A stretch of 64,000 nucleotides of DNA from Bradyrhizobium manausense (GCF_018131105.1 NZ_JAFCJI010000001.1:3694001-3758000); one strand, 5' to 3'. Positions 16,713 to 25,723 are shown, counted from the stretch's first letter. Numbers and translations are program-made. The notes: generated by a model not told the origin, from the letters alone.

Positions 16713-19580
16713 ATGACGTCGACCCGCGACAACGAGCTCGGTGCGTGCCGCGAGCAAGGCCAGCAGGCCCTGCTGTCGCTGAGCCAGCTTGCGCTCGACG
16801 GCATGGAACAGGGCGTTTGTGTTTACGACGCCGACAACCGCATCGTGCTGGTCAACACCCGTTACCTGACGCTGTTCAACTTGTCGTCCGACATCGTCCG
16901 GCTCGGAACGTGCTACCGCGACGTCCTCGCTCATAGCGTGGCGCAGGGAAATATCCCGGCACGTGAGCTCGACGCGCTCTACGCCTCGCGAATTGCGTTG
17001 ATTGCGGCCGGCAAGCCGTTCCAGACCCGGCAGACGCTCGCAAGCGGCGTCGTCATCACGCTCGAACTGAAGCCGCTTCCGTCCGGCGGCTGGATGACGA
17101 TCTGCGACGACGTCAGCCGTCTCGCCAGGCTCGAGACCGAGCTGCAACTCCAGACCGAGCGCAGCCAGCATGCGCTCGCGCACATGTCGCACGGCCTCAT
17201 CATGTATGACGCCGACGCCCGCGTCGTCGTCTGCAATGAGCGCTTCCTGCAATTCTACAACCTCGACCCCACCGTCGTGAGACCGGGTATCACGCACAGC
17301 ACGGCGATCGATCACTGGCTCTCGCGCGGCAACAGAGCAGACATGCCCGGGGAAGAGTTCCGCGATTCCCGGATCAACGACGTCCGGACCAGGAGCCCGA
17401 AGATCGTTCTGGTGACGCGATATGACGGCCGCAGGGTGCAGGCCGTGTCGCGGTTCATGCCCGACGGCGGCTGGGTCACCGTGCACGAAGACGTCACCGA
17501 ACGGCTGCAGCACGAGGAGACACTGAAGCAGCAGAACCTCATGCTGGATGCTGCGCTCGAAAACATGGCGCATGGGCTCGCCTTCTACGACAGCAACATG
17601 CGCCTGCGGATCTGCAACTCCACGTACCGGGAGATCTACCGGCTATCGATCGAGGAGAGCAAGCCCGGCGCGCATCTCTCCGAGCTGATCGAGCGATCGA
17701 TAGCGAACGGCGCCTTCTCCTCCGAATACAGCCCGCAGCAGATCCTGGAAGCCGCCCGCGCCCGGATCGAGAATAACGATTCCTCGCCGATGCGCCGGCG
17801 CATGACCAACGACACGATCGTCTCGGTACGCTACTGCGCGCTGCCGGAAGGCGGCTTCGTCGCCACCTATGAGGACATCACCGAGCGCGAACATGCGGTT
17901 GAGGAGCTGAGCGAACAGTATCGCCGCTTCGACGCCGCACTAAACAACATGAGCCAGGGCCTGTGCATGCTCGATGCGAGCCTGCGCGTGATCGTCTGCA
18001 ACCGCCGCTACATCGAGATGTACGGCCTTTCGCCGGACATCGTGAAGCCCGGCATCTCGATGCGCGAGATCATGGAGCACAGCTGCGATCTCGGCATCCA
18101 TCCGAACACGACCGGCGCAAAGCTCTACGCAGACTATGTCGAGCGGCTGCGCGAGGGCGAGCACACGCTGCACCGTCATTTGAGCGACGGCCGCATCATC
18201 AAGCTCAACCACAAGCGGATGGAGCATGGCGGCTGGGTCGTCACTTACGAGGACGTTACCGAGCGTCACAAGGCCCAGGCGCGCGTCGCGCACATGGCGC
18301 AGCACGACTCTCTGACGGATCTGCCCAACCGCACACTGTTCCGCGAGAAGATGGGCGAAGGGCTGAACCAGGTCGCGATCGCCGGCGGCGCCATGGCCGT
18401 GCTGTACTTCGACCTCGACAATTTCAAAACCGTCAACGACCGGCTTGGCCACGCCGCCGGCGACCGCCTGCTGCGCTGGGTCGCGGCGCGGCTGAAGGAA
18501 AACGTCGGCGAGCACGACACTGTCGCTCGTCTCGGCGGCGACGAGTTCGCCGTGCTCCAGCGCGGCCCGCAACCGCAATCGGCGGAGCGGCTTGCACGGC
18601 GCCTGGTCGAGATCATCGGCCACCCGCCGCCGCTGGAGAGCCAGTCGATCCATGTCGGTGTCTCCGTCGGCATCGCGATCGCGCCCGATCACGGCCTCGA
18701 CGCCGACGAGCTGATGAAATGCGCCGACCTTGCGCTGTACCAGGCCAAGGCCAAGGGACGCGGCGCCTATCAGTTGTTCGAGCCCGAGATGGAAGAGCAG
18801 GCGCGCAGCCGGCATGCGCTCGAGCACGATCTGCGCGGCGCGCTGGAATCCAACCAGTTCCATCTGGTGTTCCAGCCGCAGGTGCGGCTCGACACCACCG
18901 AGCTCACCGGCTTCGAGGCGCTGCTGCGCTGGAAGCATCCATCGCGCGGTTTCGTCTCGCCGGCCGAATTCATTCCGATCGCCGAGGAGAACGGCCTGAT
19001 CGTCCCGATCGGCGAGTGGGTGCTGCGCACCGCCTGCGCCACGGCGGTCTCATGGCCGGAGGTCACGGTCGCGGTGAACCTGTCGCCGGTGCAGTTCCGC
19101 TCGCGCGGACTGGTGGCGATGGTCACGAGCGCGCTGGCGGAAGCGGGCCTGCCGCCGCAGCGGCTCGAGCTCGAGGTCACCGAGACGGCGCTGCTCGACG
19201 ACAGCGAAGCGACGATCGAGATCCTGCACCAGCTCCGCGCCCTCGGCGTGCGCGTCAGCCTCGACGATTTCGGCGTCGGCTATTCCTCGCTGAGCTATCT
19301 GCGCAAGTTCCCGTTCGACCGCATCAAGATCGACCGCTCCTTCGTCGGCACGCTCGGCGAAAGCCCGGAGAGCGTCGCCATCGTCCGCACCATCGCCAGC
19401 CTCGGCTCCGTGCTCGGCGTCGAGACCACGGCGGAAGGCGTCGAGACGGTGGAGCAGCTCGACTTCGTCCGCGAATGCGGCTGCACCGCGGTGCAGGGCT
19501 ATTATTTCGGCAAGCCATGCCCGGCGGCCGAGGTCGAACGCACCATCGAGACCATGAACGCGGTTCGCCGCGTGGCGTGA
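16713..19580 (+). CDS. Four-PAS GGDEF-EAL protein (c-di-GMP turnover)
   Basis: A 955-residue cytosolic signalling protein. Four PAS-type repeats begin near residues 26, 154, 281 and 409, each with a (L/A)-x-x-M-x-x-G-(L/V)-x-x-(Y/L)-D core. The GGDEF domain (about 525-690) has an intact GGDEF motif at 608-612, so diguanylate cyclase activity is expected. No RxxD inhibitory site is visible five residues ahead of it. The EAL domain (about 700-945) has EAL at 735-737 plus the metal-binding motifs VTET, DDFG, KID and the late Glu in AEGVET, so phosphodiesterase activity is also plausible. There are no membrane helices. A second c-di-GMP gene is convergent 138 bases downstream. The ligand of the PAS array is unknown. 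Confidence 0.92.
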   Translation: MTSTRDNELGACREQGQQALLSLSQLALDGMEQGVCVYDADNRIVLVNTRYLTLFNLSSDIVRLGTCYRDVLAHSVAQGNIPARELDALYASRIALIAAGKPFQTRQTLASGVVITLELKPLPSGGWMTICDDVSRLARLETELQLQTERSQHALAHMSHGLIMYDADARVVVCNERFLQFYNLDPTVVRPGITHSTAIDHWLSRGNRADMPGEEFRDSRINDVRTRSPKIVLVTRYDGRRVQAVSRFMPDGGWVTVHEDVTERLQHEETLKQQNLMLDAALENMAHGLAFYDSNMRLRICNSTYREIYRLSIEESKPGAHLSELIERSIANGAFSSEYSPQQILEAARARIENNDSSPMRRRMTNDTIVSVRYCALPEGGFVATYEDITEREHAVEELSEQYRRFDAALNNMSQGLCMLDASLRVIVCNRRYIEMYGLSPDIVKPGISMREIMEHSCDLGIHPNTTGAKLYADYVERLREGEHTLHRHLSDGRIIKLNHKRMEHGGWVVTYEDVTERHKAQARVAHMAQHDSLTDLPNRTLFREKMGEGLNQVAIAGGAMAVLYFDLDNFKTVNDRLGHAAGDRLLRWVAARLKENVGEHDTVARLGGDEFAVLQRGPQPQSAERLARRLVEIIGHPPPLESQSIHVGVSVGIAIAPDHGLDADELMKCADLALYQAKAKGRGAYQLFEPEMEEQARSRHALEHDLRGALESNQFHLVFQPQVRLDTTELTGFEALLRWKHPSRGFVSPAEFIPIAEENGLIVPIGEWVLRTACATAVSWPEVTVAVNLSPVQFRSRGLVAMVTSALAEAGLPPQRLELEVTETALLDDSEATIEILHQLRALGVRVSLDDFGVGYSSLSYLRKFPFDRIKIDRSFVGTLGESPESVAIVRTIASLGSVLGVETTAEGVETVEQLDFVRECGCTAVQGYYFGKPCPAAEVERTIETMNAVRRVA

Positions 19581-19603
19581 GCCTCGTTCTCACGCGAATT
19601 TCC

Positions 19604-19628
19604 GCGAAAACAACCCCATGCACAGTAG
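19604..19628. repeat. 25-base intergenic repeat, copy 1
   Basis: This segment, which contains AACAACCCCATGCACAGTAG, recurs without change at 61416-61440. Both copies follow the stop codon of a plus-strand gene by about 20 bases. Identical repeats at such distances are typical of dispersed bradyrhizobial intergenic elements. Confidence 0.75.
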
Positions 19629-19718
19629 AAGGACGTTGATTTCAAAGGAGAAATTCGCACCCTCGTCGCGAGATGGTGAAGCATGGCGCAAGTGCGCCTT
19701 GGCCGACCCTCTGATGCC

Positions 19719-21455
19719 TCACCCCGCCGCGGGCAGCGCACTGTCCGGCGGCGGGCACCAAGGGCGATCGGCTGACGCCAGCCCGATCAGGCGGCCCTGG
19801 ATGTAATCGCAGCCCCAGTCGCGCAGCATGTCGGCGGCTTCTTCGTCCTGCACCCATTCGGCAACCGTCTTGATGTCGAGGCGGCGGGCGAGGTCGATCA
19901 GGGTCTGCACGAAGGCGCGGTCGTCGGCCGAGTGGGTGATGTTCTGCACGAAGGCGCCATCGATCTTGACGATATCCACGCCGAGCTTGCGCAAATTGCG
20001 GAACGAGGTGTAGCCGGCGCCGAAATCGTCGATGGCGATGCGGCTGCCGAAATTCTTGAGCCGGCCGACGAAGGCGCGGACGTCGTCGATGTCCTGGATC
20101 GCGACGGTCTCGGTGATCTCCACAATCAGCCGCTCGGCGACGCCGGGATGGGCCCGCATCAGCGATTCGATTCCGGCCCACCAGTCGGGATCCATCGTGG
20201 TATCGGGCGAGATGTTGAGGCTGAGCCGGATATCCGGCGCGGCCGCGAGCTCGGCGACCACGAGCTCGAGCACGCGGTGATCGACCAGGCGGATAAGGCC
20301 GAGCCGCTCGGCGACCGGCACGATGTCGGGCGCAAGCAGCACCTGGCCGTCGCCCTGGTCCATCCGCACAAGACATTCGTGGAACGCGCCCTCGCGCGTG
20401 GCAGCCGACACCACCGGCTCGTAAGCGAGCTTGATGCGACGTTCGTTCAGCGCGGTGACGATCTCATCGGTGACACGGATGTTGACGCGGCGCTGCGCGT
20501 CGCGCTCGGCGTTCGGACGCCATGCCGCGAACGAGCCGGCGCGGCGGCGCTTGGCGTCGTCCAGCGTCTCATGGGCGCGGTTGATTGCCTCGTCGGCATT
20601 GCGGGCATAGCGCGGCAGGCTGACCGCGCCGATCGAGACGGTGACCGAGACCGGGCCGGACTTGGTCGGCACAACCTCGTCACGGACGCCGGCAAGGAAT
20701 CGCTCGGCGGCGACGTTCATGTCGTCGACGGTGCAGTTTTTCAGGATCAGACCGAACTTGTTGCCGGAGAAGCGGCCGAGCACATCGCCACCGCGCAAGC
20801 GCGCGCGAATCCGCCTGGCGACGTCGAGGATCACGGCATCGGCAACGTCGAAGCCGAAGGCGTCGTTGACGCGGGCGAGATGATCGATGCCGACCAGCAT
20901 GAAGGCCGCAGTCGAGCGGAAGCGGCTGGTCTCCTCGATCGCTTCGGCCAGTGCCGCAATCAGATGGGAGCGGTTGAGCTCGCCGGTCAGCGGATCAAGC
21001 CGGGCGAGCTTCGTCAGCTCCTCGTCGCGGGCGTGCCGCTCGTTGTTGATGCGGACGGAGCCGATCGCGCGCACCGGACGGCCGTCGGCGCCGGCGAACC
21101 AGCGGCCGGTCTCCTCGATCCAGACCACGGCGTCCGAGGCGCTCACGCGCACGCCATATTCCACCCGGTAGGGCGTGCCGTCGGCGCCGTGCACGGCTGA
21201 TGTCTGCGCCAGCGCGGCGCTCCGCAGCGTCTGCGCAGGCTCGATCAACTTGGCGAACTCGGCACCGGTCGCGAGCCGCTCGGCGGGAATGCCGGGGAAG
21301 ATGGCGCCGGCCTGCTCGCCCCAGACGATGGCGTCGCTGGCGAGATCCCAGACGAACACGGCCTGGCCCAGGGCGGCGAGGATTTCGGAGGCTTGCGGCA
21401 ATGCAGGGGTCAAAAGCGCCTCGTTTCGGGACAGCAGGGAGTCCTGAGCCGGCAC
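19719..21455 (-). CDS. PAS-GGDEF-EAL protein with altered GGDEF and EAL signatures
   Basis: A 578-residue protein with a PAS domain (about 25-135), a GGDEF-like domain (about 145-305) and an EAL-like domain (about 325-565). The GGDEF signature reads SGNKF (230-234), which should abolish diguanylate cyclase activity. The EAL signature reads ECL (360-362), so Glu is kept but Ala-Leu is changed. The other EAL motifs persist: EITET near 446, DDFGAGY near 476, VKID near 496 and AEWV near 532. It may be a weak or specialised phosphodiesterase, or a c-di-GMP or GTP sensor. The start is GTG 21455, with no good ribosome site seen. The gene is convergent with the active GGDEF-EAL gene. Confidence 0.88.
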   Translation of the reverse strand: MPAQDSLLSRNEALLTPALPQASEILAALGQAVFVWDLASDAIVWGEQAGAIFPGIPAERLATGAEFAKLIEPAQTLRSAALAQTSAVHGADGTPYRVEYGVRVSASDAVVWIEETGRWFAGADGRPVRAIGSVRINNERHARDEELTKLARLDPLTGELNRSHLIAALAEAIEETSRFRSTAAFMLVGIDHLARVNDAFGFDVADAVILDVARRIRARLRGGDVLGRFSGNKFGLILKNCTVDDMNVAAERFLAGVRDEVVPTKSGPVSVTVSIGAVSLPRYARNADEAINRAHETLDDAKRRRAGSFAAWRPNAERDAQRRVNIRVTDEIVTALNERRIKLAYEPVVSAATREGAFHECLVRMDQGDGQVLLAPDIVPVAERLGLIRLVDHRVLELVVAELAAAPDIRLSLNISPDTTMDPDWWAGIESLMRAHPGVAERLIVEITETVAIQDIDDVRAFVGRLKNFGSRIAIDDFGAGYTSFRNLRKLGVDIVKIDGAFVQNITHSADDRAFVQTLIDLARRLDIKTVAEWVQDEEAADMLRDWGCDYIQGRLIGLASADRPWCPPPDSALPAAG

Positions 21456-21633
21456 AGGATACGGCCAGATTCGCCTCCGACCCTAGGCAAAGTTCATAAA
21501 CAATTTGGAAACCACGTTTTCGCGGCCTGCGGAACGAAATCGGCTCGGCCGGCATAGTCCTTGCGAGACCATCACATGCACCGGCGCCAGCGTCCCAAAA
21601 CGCGCCAGGTTCAACCGGATTAGCGGTGTTGCG

Positions 21634-21894
21634 ATGGTGAATGCGGATCAGATCGAAGAGACAACGCGGGAGGCGGGTACCGCGCTGGTCCCGCTGATGC
21701 CGGTTTTGCAGTGGGCCCGCAAGGCGCCGCTGACGCGCCCCGATCCGAGCTTCGTCACCCAGCTGATCGCCAATGCCGAGCACCTGCCCCAGGCAAACCG
21801 GCTTCGCCGCGGCTCGTCCGAGGATGCGCGCATGGCCTATGGCAACAAGCGCCCGCTGCCCAGCGTCAGCTCGCGCACCCGACAGGTGGCGTAG
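21634..21894 (+). CDS. Small conserved-looking hypothetical protein
   Basis: An 86-residue protein, with no domain that I recognise. It has a hydrophobic-amphipathic first half (EAGTALVPLMPVLQWARK) and a basic second half with GNKRPLP. There is no signal peptide or transmembrane helix. Codon use has the same GC-rich third positions as its neighbours, which supports a real gene. ATG 21634 is preferred to an upstream TTG at 21505. It lies between two minus-strand genes, with only six bases to the stop of the next, so it is transcribed alone. No function can be assigned. Confidence 0.5.
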   Translation: MVNADQIEETTREAGTALVPLMPVLQWARKAPLTRPDPSFVTQLIANAEHLPQANRLRRGSSEDARMAYGNKRPLPSVSSRTRQVA

Positions 21895-21900
21895 CGCCGC

Positions 21901-22626
21901 TCAGCGCGGCTCTTCGGGCGAGGACGGCGTGCCGTTGCCCGGCTGCAAATGCGGCGAGGGAATTTCCGGCGACGGCGCGATGCCCTGCACAGGCTTCGGT
22001 GCGGGAGGATCCATCAGCACGGATTCGGCAACCGACTGCGCCGAGGGTGCGGGCGGCTCAGGCTGCGGTGCGGGCACGGGACCGAGCTTCGGCTCGAACG
22101 TCGACGCCGGCAGCGGCGCCTCGGCCTGGCGCTTCGCCTTGCGTGGCACCGCCACGGTCTCTGCGGCAACATAGGTGATGCGGCGGCGCGCGCGTTGGGC
22201 GATGCCACCGAGGAGATCAGCCATCGCGAGCAGCACCAGCAGGAAATAGGTGGAGTTGCCGAATTTGGGCCACATCACGAATTCGGCCGCGGCCGCGCCG
22301 AACAGGATCAGCGACAGCAGATGATCCATCAGGAATTTCGCGCCGGGCCGCGCACCCTTGACCACTTCGAGCAGCAGCAGCAGCACGCCGAGCGCCAGCA
22401 GCAGGTCGGCGAGCGTGACCGGCCAGGTCTCGCCTGTGATCATCGGCACCTTGAACAGCACGTCCGAGAAGGACACGCTGGGCATCAGGAAGGCGATGAT
22501 GTTGTACACCGCGAGCGGAATCAGAAGCAGCGGGAAACCGACCATCGGCAAGGTGCCTTCTCGATCAAGACGTCCGGGCAGGACAATGCGGCGGCGAAGC
22601 ATTGGCTCCGCCGCCGTCACTGTCAT
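21901..22626 (-). CDS. Hypothetical multi-pass membrane protein with proline-rich tail
   Basis: A 241-residue protein. Four hydrophobic segments are visible (GFPLLLIPLAVYNIIAFL; TLADLLLALGVLLLLLEVV; LLSLILFGAAAAEFVMW; TYFLLVLLAMADLLGGI). A cytosolic or periplasmic tail of about 85 residues rich in Pro, Ala and Glu follows. No catalytic motif is apparent. It is the last gene of a probable mtgA-rpmF-this order on the minus strand, although a hairpin at 22650-22670 may separate it from rpmF. I do not recognise the family with confidence. Confidence 0.7.
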   Translation of the reverse strand: MTVTAAEPMLRRRIVLPGRLDREGTLPMVGFPLLLIPLAVYNIIAFLMPSVSFSDVLFKVPMITGETWPVTLADLLLALGVLLLLLEVVKGARPGAKFLMDHLLSLILFGAAAAEFVMWPKFGNSTYFLLVLLAMADLLGGIAQRARRRITYVAAETVAVPRKAKRQAEAPLPASTFEPKLGPVPAPQPEPPAPSAQSVAESVLMDPPAPKPVQGIAPSPEIPSPHLQPGNGTPSSPEEPR

Positions 22627-22649
22627 ATCTCATGGCTGGGCCGAAATCA

Positions 22650-22670
22650 GGCGGGCGCGATTGGCCCGCC
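22650..22670 (-). terminator. Hairpin after rpmF, possible terminator or attenuator
   Basis: GGCGGGC (22650-22656) pairs with GCCCGCC (22664-22670) around a seven-base loop. On the minus strand the stem follows rpmF by 18 bases and is followed by TGATTT, a weak T tract. It probably reduces read-through from the abundant rpmF message into the membrane-protein gene. Confidence 0.4.
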
Positions 22671-22688
22671 CAAAGAAAAGTCCGGAGC

Positions 22689-22871
22689 TCAGGACTCTTT
22701 CTTCTTCAGGACCTGGCGGCCCTTGTACATGCCGGTCTTGAGGTCGAGATGGTGCGGACGACGGAGCTCACCGGAGTCCTTGTCTTCCACATAGGTCGGC
22801 TTCTTGATGGCGTCTGCCGAGCGGCGCATGCCACGACGCGACGGCGAGGTTTTTCTTCTCGGAACGGCCAT
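22689..22871 (-). CDS. rpmF: 50S ribosomal protein L32
   Basis: A 60-residue protein starting MAVPRRKTSPSRRGMRRS, the standard bL32 N terminus, followed by a basic, His-containing centre (ELRRPHHLDLKTGMY) and a Lys-rich end. It binds the 50S subunit. The length is typical. AGAGGATA lies just ahead of ATG 22871 as the ribosome site. In many bacteria rpmF sits with fatty-acid genes; here it follows the transglycosylase mtgA with a 163-base gap that probably carries its own promoter. Confidence 0.97.
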   Translation of the reverse strand: MAVPRRKTSPSRRGMRRSADAIKKPTYVEDKDSGELRRPHHLDLKTGMYKGRQVLKKKES

Positions 22872-23034
22872 TTCAGTATCCTCTAGGGATTGGTGTCATC
22901 AGGGCATCGTCCGAGGACGGCTCAGCACCCAAACGGGGCGAGCGAAATGCCGATCAAGGCCGGGCTTATAGAGGAAGGCCGGCCGTAAAGCTAGGGTTCT
23001 GGGCCGGAAAAAACGCCCGAAAATGGCCCCGAAA

Positions 23035-23709
23035 TCAGCGATTTTCCCGCCAGCAGGTCAGAAGCGAGGAGGCCTGCGCCCTTGCCACATAGGTGCCGGC
23101 CAGCCGCCGGACCCCTGGTCCCGGGGTTCTGGCGCTGCGCTTGACCGGATTCGGCAGAATCGAGGCCAGAAGCGCCGCCTCCCGGGAGGAGAGATCGGCC
23201 GCCGACTTGCCGAAGGCATAGGCGCTGCCCGTCTCCGCCCCAAACTGCCCCTGCGGTCCGAGTTCCGCGATGTTGAGGTAGATTTCCAGGATCCGGCGCT
23301 TCGGCAGGACGAGGTCGATCCACAGCGCCAGCGGGAATTCCAGCGCCTTGCGGATGAAATCCCGCCCCTGCCAGAGGAACAGGTTTTTCGCCACCTGCTG
23401 GGTGATGGTGGAGGCGCCCCGGAACGGCGTGCCGTCCTCCTTTGCGTCGTCGATGGCCTCGCGCAACGCGCCCCAATCGATGCCGTGATGCTTGCAGAAA
23501 TGGGCGTCCTCGGCCGCCACCACCGATCGCGGCAGATGAGGCGACATCTCGGCCAGATCGATCCATTCCCGATGCATCGGCGCGCCCGTCAGCGAGCGCC
23601 ACGCCATCAGCGTCGAAGCCGGATGACCGGTGCGGTAGAACGGCGCGATCACATAGGGCGTGAGAGCGACGACCACGAGCACGACCAGCAGGATTTTAAC
23701 GATGCGCAC
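23035..23709 (-). CDS. mtgA: Monofunctional biosynthetic peptidoglycan transglycosylase
   Basis: A 224-residue family-51 glycosyltransferase that polymerises lipid II into glycan strands at the periplasmic face of the inner membrane. It has a single N-terminal membrane anchor (ILLVVLVVVALTPYVIAPF). Conserved motifs are VVAAEDAHFCKHHG (catalytic Glu), GASTITQQVAKNLFLW, and RILEIYLNIAELG with FGAETGS. There is no transpeptidase domain, which separates it from class A PBPs such as the one at 59149. The start is GTG 23709, with GGAAAGG upstream. It is divergent from ispA; both supply cell-wall precursors or assembly, but co-regulation is not shown. Confidence 0.94.
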   Translation of the reverse strand: MRIVKILLVVLVVVALTPYVIAPFYRTGHPASTLMAWRSLTGAPMHREWIDLAEMSPHLPRSVVAAEDAHFCKHHGIDWGALREAIDDAKEDGTPFRGASTITQQVAKNLFLWQGRDFIRKALEFPLALWIDLVLPKRRILEIYLNIAELGPQGQFGAETGSAYAFGKSAADLSSREAALLASILPNPVKRSARTPGPGVRRLAGTYVARAQASSLLTCWRENR

Positions 23710-23868
23710 ATCGACCTTTCCGGCGCGAAATGAATGTGGCCGCCGATCCCGCCATTAAGTCTGTGATAATTCGGGCCTTTTCCAGCACTTTTTAGGCCTT
23801 CCAAACGATTGACTGGGGCGGGCGCATAAAGGATTGTCCGCCGAATTTTAGTTCTGGAGCCCCACTTG

Positions 23869-24792
23869 ATGACCGGCACGTCCCCGTCCGATTTCGCCAA
23901 ACGTCTGGACAAGACCGCTGATGATACCGAGGCCCTGCTCGGCCGCCTGCTGTCGGACGACATCCTGCACGATGAGATCGCCCGCCCCAAGCGACTGATG
24001 GACGCAATGCGCTATTCGAGCCTGAATGGCGGCAAGCGTCTGCGGCCGTTCCTGGTGGTCGAGAGCGCTGCCGTGTTCGGTGTTCCCCGCGAAGCCGCAC
24101 TGCTCGTCGGCGCCGCCCTCGAATGCATCCATTGCTATTCGCTGATCCATGACGATCTGCCCGCGATGGACAATTCGGACCTGCGCCGCGGTCGTCCCAC
24201 CCTGCACAAGCAGACCGATGACGCCACCGCGATCCTCGCCGGCGACGGCCTGCTGACGCTTGCCTTCGACATCGTCACCCGCGACGAGATTCATCGCGAC
24301 GCCAATGTGCGGCTGCTGCTGACGCGTGCGCTGGCGCGCTGCGCCGGCATCGGCGGCATGGTCGGCGGCCAGATCCTCGACCTCGCCGGCGAAGGCCGTT
24401 TCGGAGGCAACGAACCGATCGACGTCGCCCGCATTCAGCAGATGAAGACCGGCGCGCTGCTGCGTTACGGCTGCATCGCGGGCGCGATCCTCGGCCAGGC
24501 CTCGAAGGCGGAATATCAGGCGCTCGACGATTACGGCCGCGCGCTCGGCGAAGCTTTCCAGATCGCCGACGACCTGCTCGACGTCGAAGGCGACGCGGCC
24601 GCGCTCGGCAAGCCGGCCGGCGCCGATGCTGCGCTCGGCAAGACCACGTTCGTGACCCAGCTCGGCATCGACGGTGCCAAGCAGCGCGTCCGCGATCTCT
24701 TGGCGCGCGCCGACAGCGCGGTGTCGATCTTTGGCGATCGCGCCGCCGTGTTGCAAGCCGCAGCGCGGTTCGTCGCCGAACGCAAGAACTGA
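23869..24792 (+). CDS. ispA: Short-chain polyprenyl diphosphate synthase (farnesyl diphosphate synthase)
   Basis: A 307-residue trans-prenyltransferase that condenses dimethylallyl and isopentenyl diphosphates, probably to farnesyl diphosphate, feeding quinones, undecaprenyl phosphate and hopanoids. The first Asp-rich motif begins at Asp95 (HDDLPAMDNSDLRRGRP) and the second is DDLLDVEGD near 235. The bulky residues before the first motif (CYSLI) and the length fit C15 synthesis, but geranylgeranyl synthesis cannot be excluded. ATG 23869 is used; a TTG sits immediately upstream. A hairpin at 24801-24824 follows the stop and probably ends transcription. Confidence 0.9.
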   Translation: MTGTSPSDFAKRLDKTADDTEALLGRLLSDDILHDEIARPKRLMDAMRYSSLNGGKRLRPFLVVESAAVFGVPREAALLVGAALECIHCYSLIHDDLPAMDNSDLRRGRPTLHKQTDDATAILAGDGLLTLAFDIVTRDEIHRDANVRLLLTRALARCAGIGGMVGGQILDLAGEGRFGGNEPIDVARIQQMKTGALLRYGCIAGAILGQASKAEYQALDDYGRALGEAFQIADDLLDVEGDAAALGKPAGADAALGKTTFVTQLGIDGAKQRVRDLLARADSAVSIFGDRAAVLQAAARFVAERKN

Positions 24793-24800
24793 GATCTTTA

Positions 24801-24942
24801 CCTCTCCCCGCTTGCGGGGAGAGGTTGACATTCAAGCGCAGCTTGAATGTCGGGTGAGGAGGAGCCTCCGCGAGTCCAACTCTCACCGTCCTTGCGGAGG
24901 CTTCCCCTCACCCCAGCCCTCTCCCCGCAAGCGGGGCGAGGG
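24801..24942. repeat. Cluster of three palindromes (CCTCTCCCC-type element)
   Basis: Three hairpins lie in the gap after ispA. The first is 24801-24824, a perfect 10-bp stem CCTCTCCCCG with a four-base loop. The second is 24827-24851, a perfect 11-bp stem GACATTCAAGC with a three-base loop. The third is 24917-24942, CCCTC...GAGGG around a CCCCGC stem with one mismatch. Related CCCTCTCCCC elements occur at 43192-43215 and 50629-50769. The first hairpin can act as a terminator for ispA, although no T tract follows it. Confidence 0.7.
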
Positions 24943-24985
24943 AGCGGACTACCGCCGCGGCAACTGTGCGAGAGCCATCAACGTC

Positions 24986-25669
24986 ATGGCCACTAACAAG
25001 GAAGACCCCGCTCTCGTCCGCTTCCGCCAGATGTCGCGGCCGATGCGGCTGATCTATTCGCGGCCGCGAACCTTCATCTCGCTCGCTGTCGGGATCGTCG
25101 TCTGCCTGCTCGTCCCCGGTTCGTACCGGCTGGTGACGCGACTGTTGTTCGGCTGGGATGCGCTGATCGCGGTCTATCTCGTGCTGGTTTACACGATGAT
25201 GCTGTGCAACGACCACCAGCACATCCGGCGTGCGGCAGCGATGCAGGACGATGGCCGCTTCGTGATCCTGCTGGTGACGGCGGTTGGCGCGTTCGCGAGC
25301 ATCGCGGCGATCGTCTCCGAACTCGGCGTTCATCACGGCGGCGCGGAGCTGACCATTGCCATCACCACCATCGCGCTTTCGTGGGCCGCCGTGCACACGA
25401 CCTTCGCGCTTCACTACGCCCATGACTACTACCGCCATCCGCCCGGCGGATTGCAGTTCCCGGGCGGCGACAAGGAAGACCACGCCGACTATTGGGACTT
25501 CATTTATTTCTCGTTCGTGATCGGCATGACCGCGCAGGTCTCGGACGTCGGCATCACCGACAAGACCATCCGCCGCACCGCCACCGCGCACGGCATCGTG
25601 TCCTTCATCTACAACACGGCGCTGCTGGCACTGACGGTGAACATCGCAGCGAGCGCAATCGCGACATGA
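24986..25669 (+). CDS. DUF1345 family membrane protein
   Basis: A 227-residue inner-membrane protein with about five transmembrane segments (TFISLAVGIVVCLLVPGSY; ALIAVYLVLVYTMML; FVILLVTAVGAFASIAAIV; LTIAITTIALSWAAVHTTFALHY, split here; and a C-terminal LLALTVNIAASAIA). The conserved region HYAHDYYR with DYWDFIYFSFVIGMTAQVSDV, read in two parts, is the DUF1345 hallmark. No biochemical role is established for the family. ATG 24986 follows the repeat cluster; longer frames run back into ispA. It is convergent with the caspase-like gene across a hairpin. Confidence 0.85.
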   Translation: MATNKEDPALVRFRQMSRPMRLIYSRPRTFISLAVGIVVCLLVPGSYRLVTRLLFGWDALIAVYLVLVYTMMLCNDHQHIRRAAAMQDDGRFVILLVTAVGAFASIAAIVSELGVHHGGAELTIAITTIALSWAAVHTTFALHYAHDYYRHPPGGLQFPGGDKEDHADYWDFIYFSFVIGMTAQVSDVGITDKTIRRTATAHGIVSFIYNTALLALTVNIAASAIAT

Positions 25670-25678
25670 TCCTCACAG

Positions 25679-25706
25679 CATTGTCCCGGACTTCGCCGGG
25701 ACAATG
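25679..25706. terminator. Bidirectional-type hairpin between convergent genes
   Basis: A perfect 10-bp stem (CATTGTCCCG at 25679-25688 with CGGGACAATG at 25697-25706) has an eight-base loop. It lies 10 bases after the DUF1345 stop and 18 bases before the stop of the convergent caspase-like gene. No T tract follows on either strand. The GTCCCGG core resembles the dispersed element at 40711-40844. Confidence 0.5.
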
Positions 25707-25723
25707 TCAAGGGACCAACGCGC

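Noticed and set aside
17963..19639. A 558-codon plus-strand frame inside the GGDEF-EAL gene.
   Set aside because: It overlaps in a second frame a gene with clear PAS, GGDEF and EAL motifs. Its own translation is Arg/Pro/Ala-rich and has no domain.
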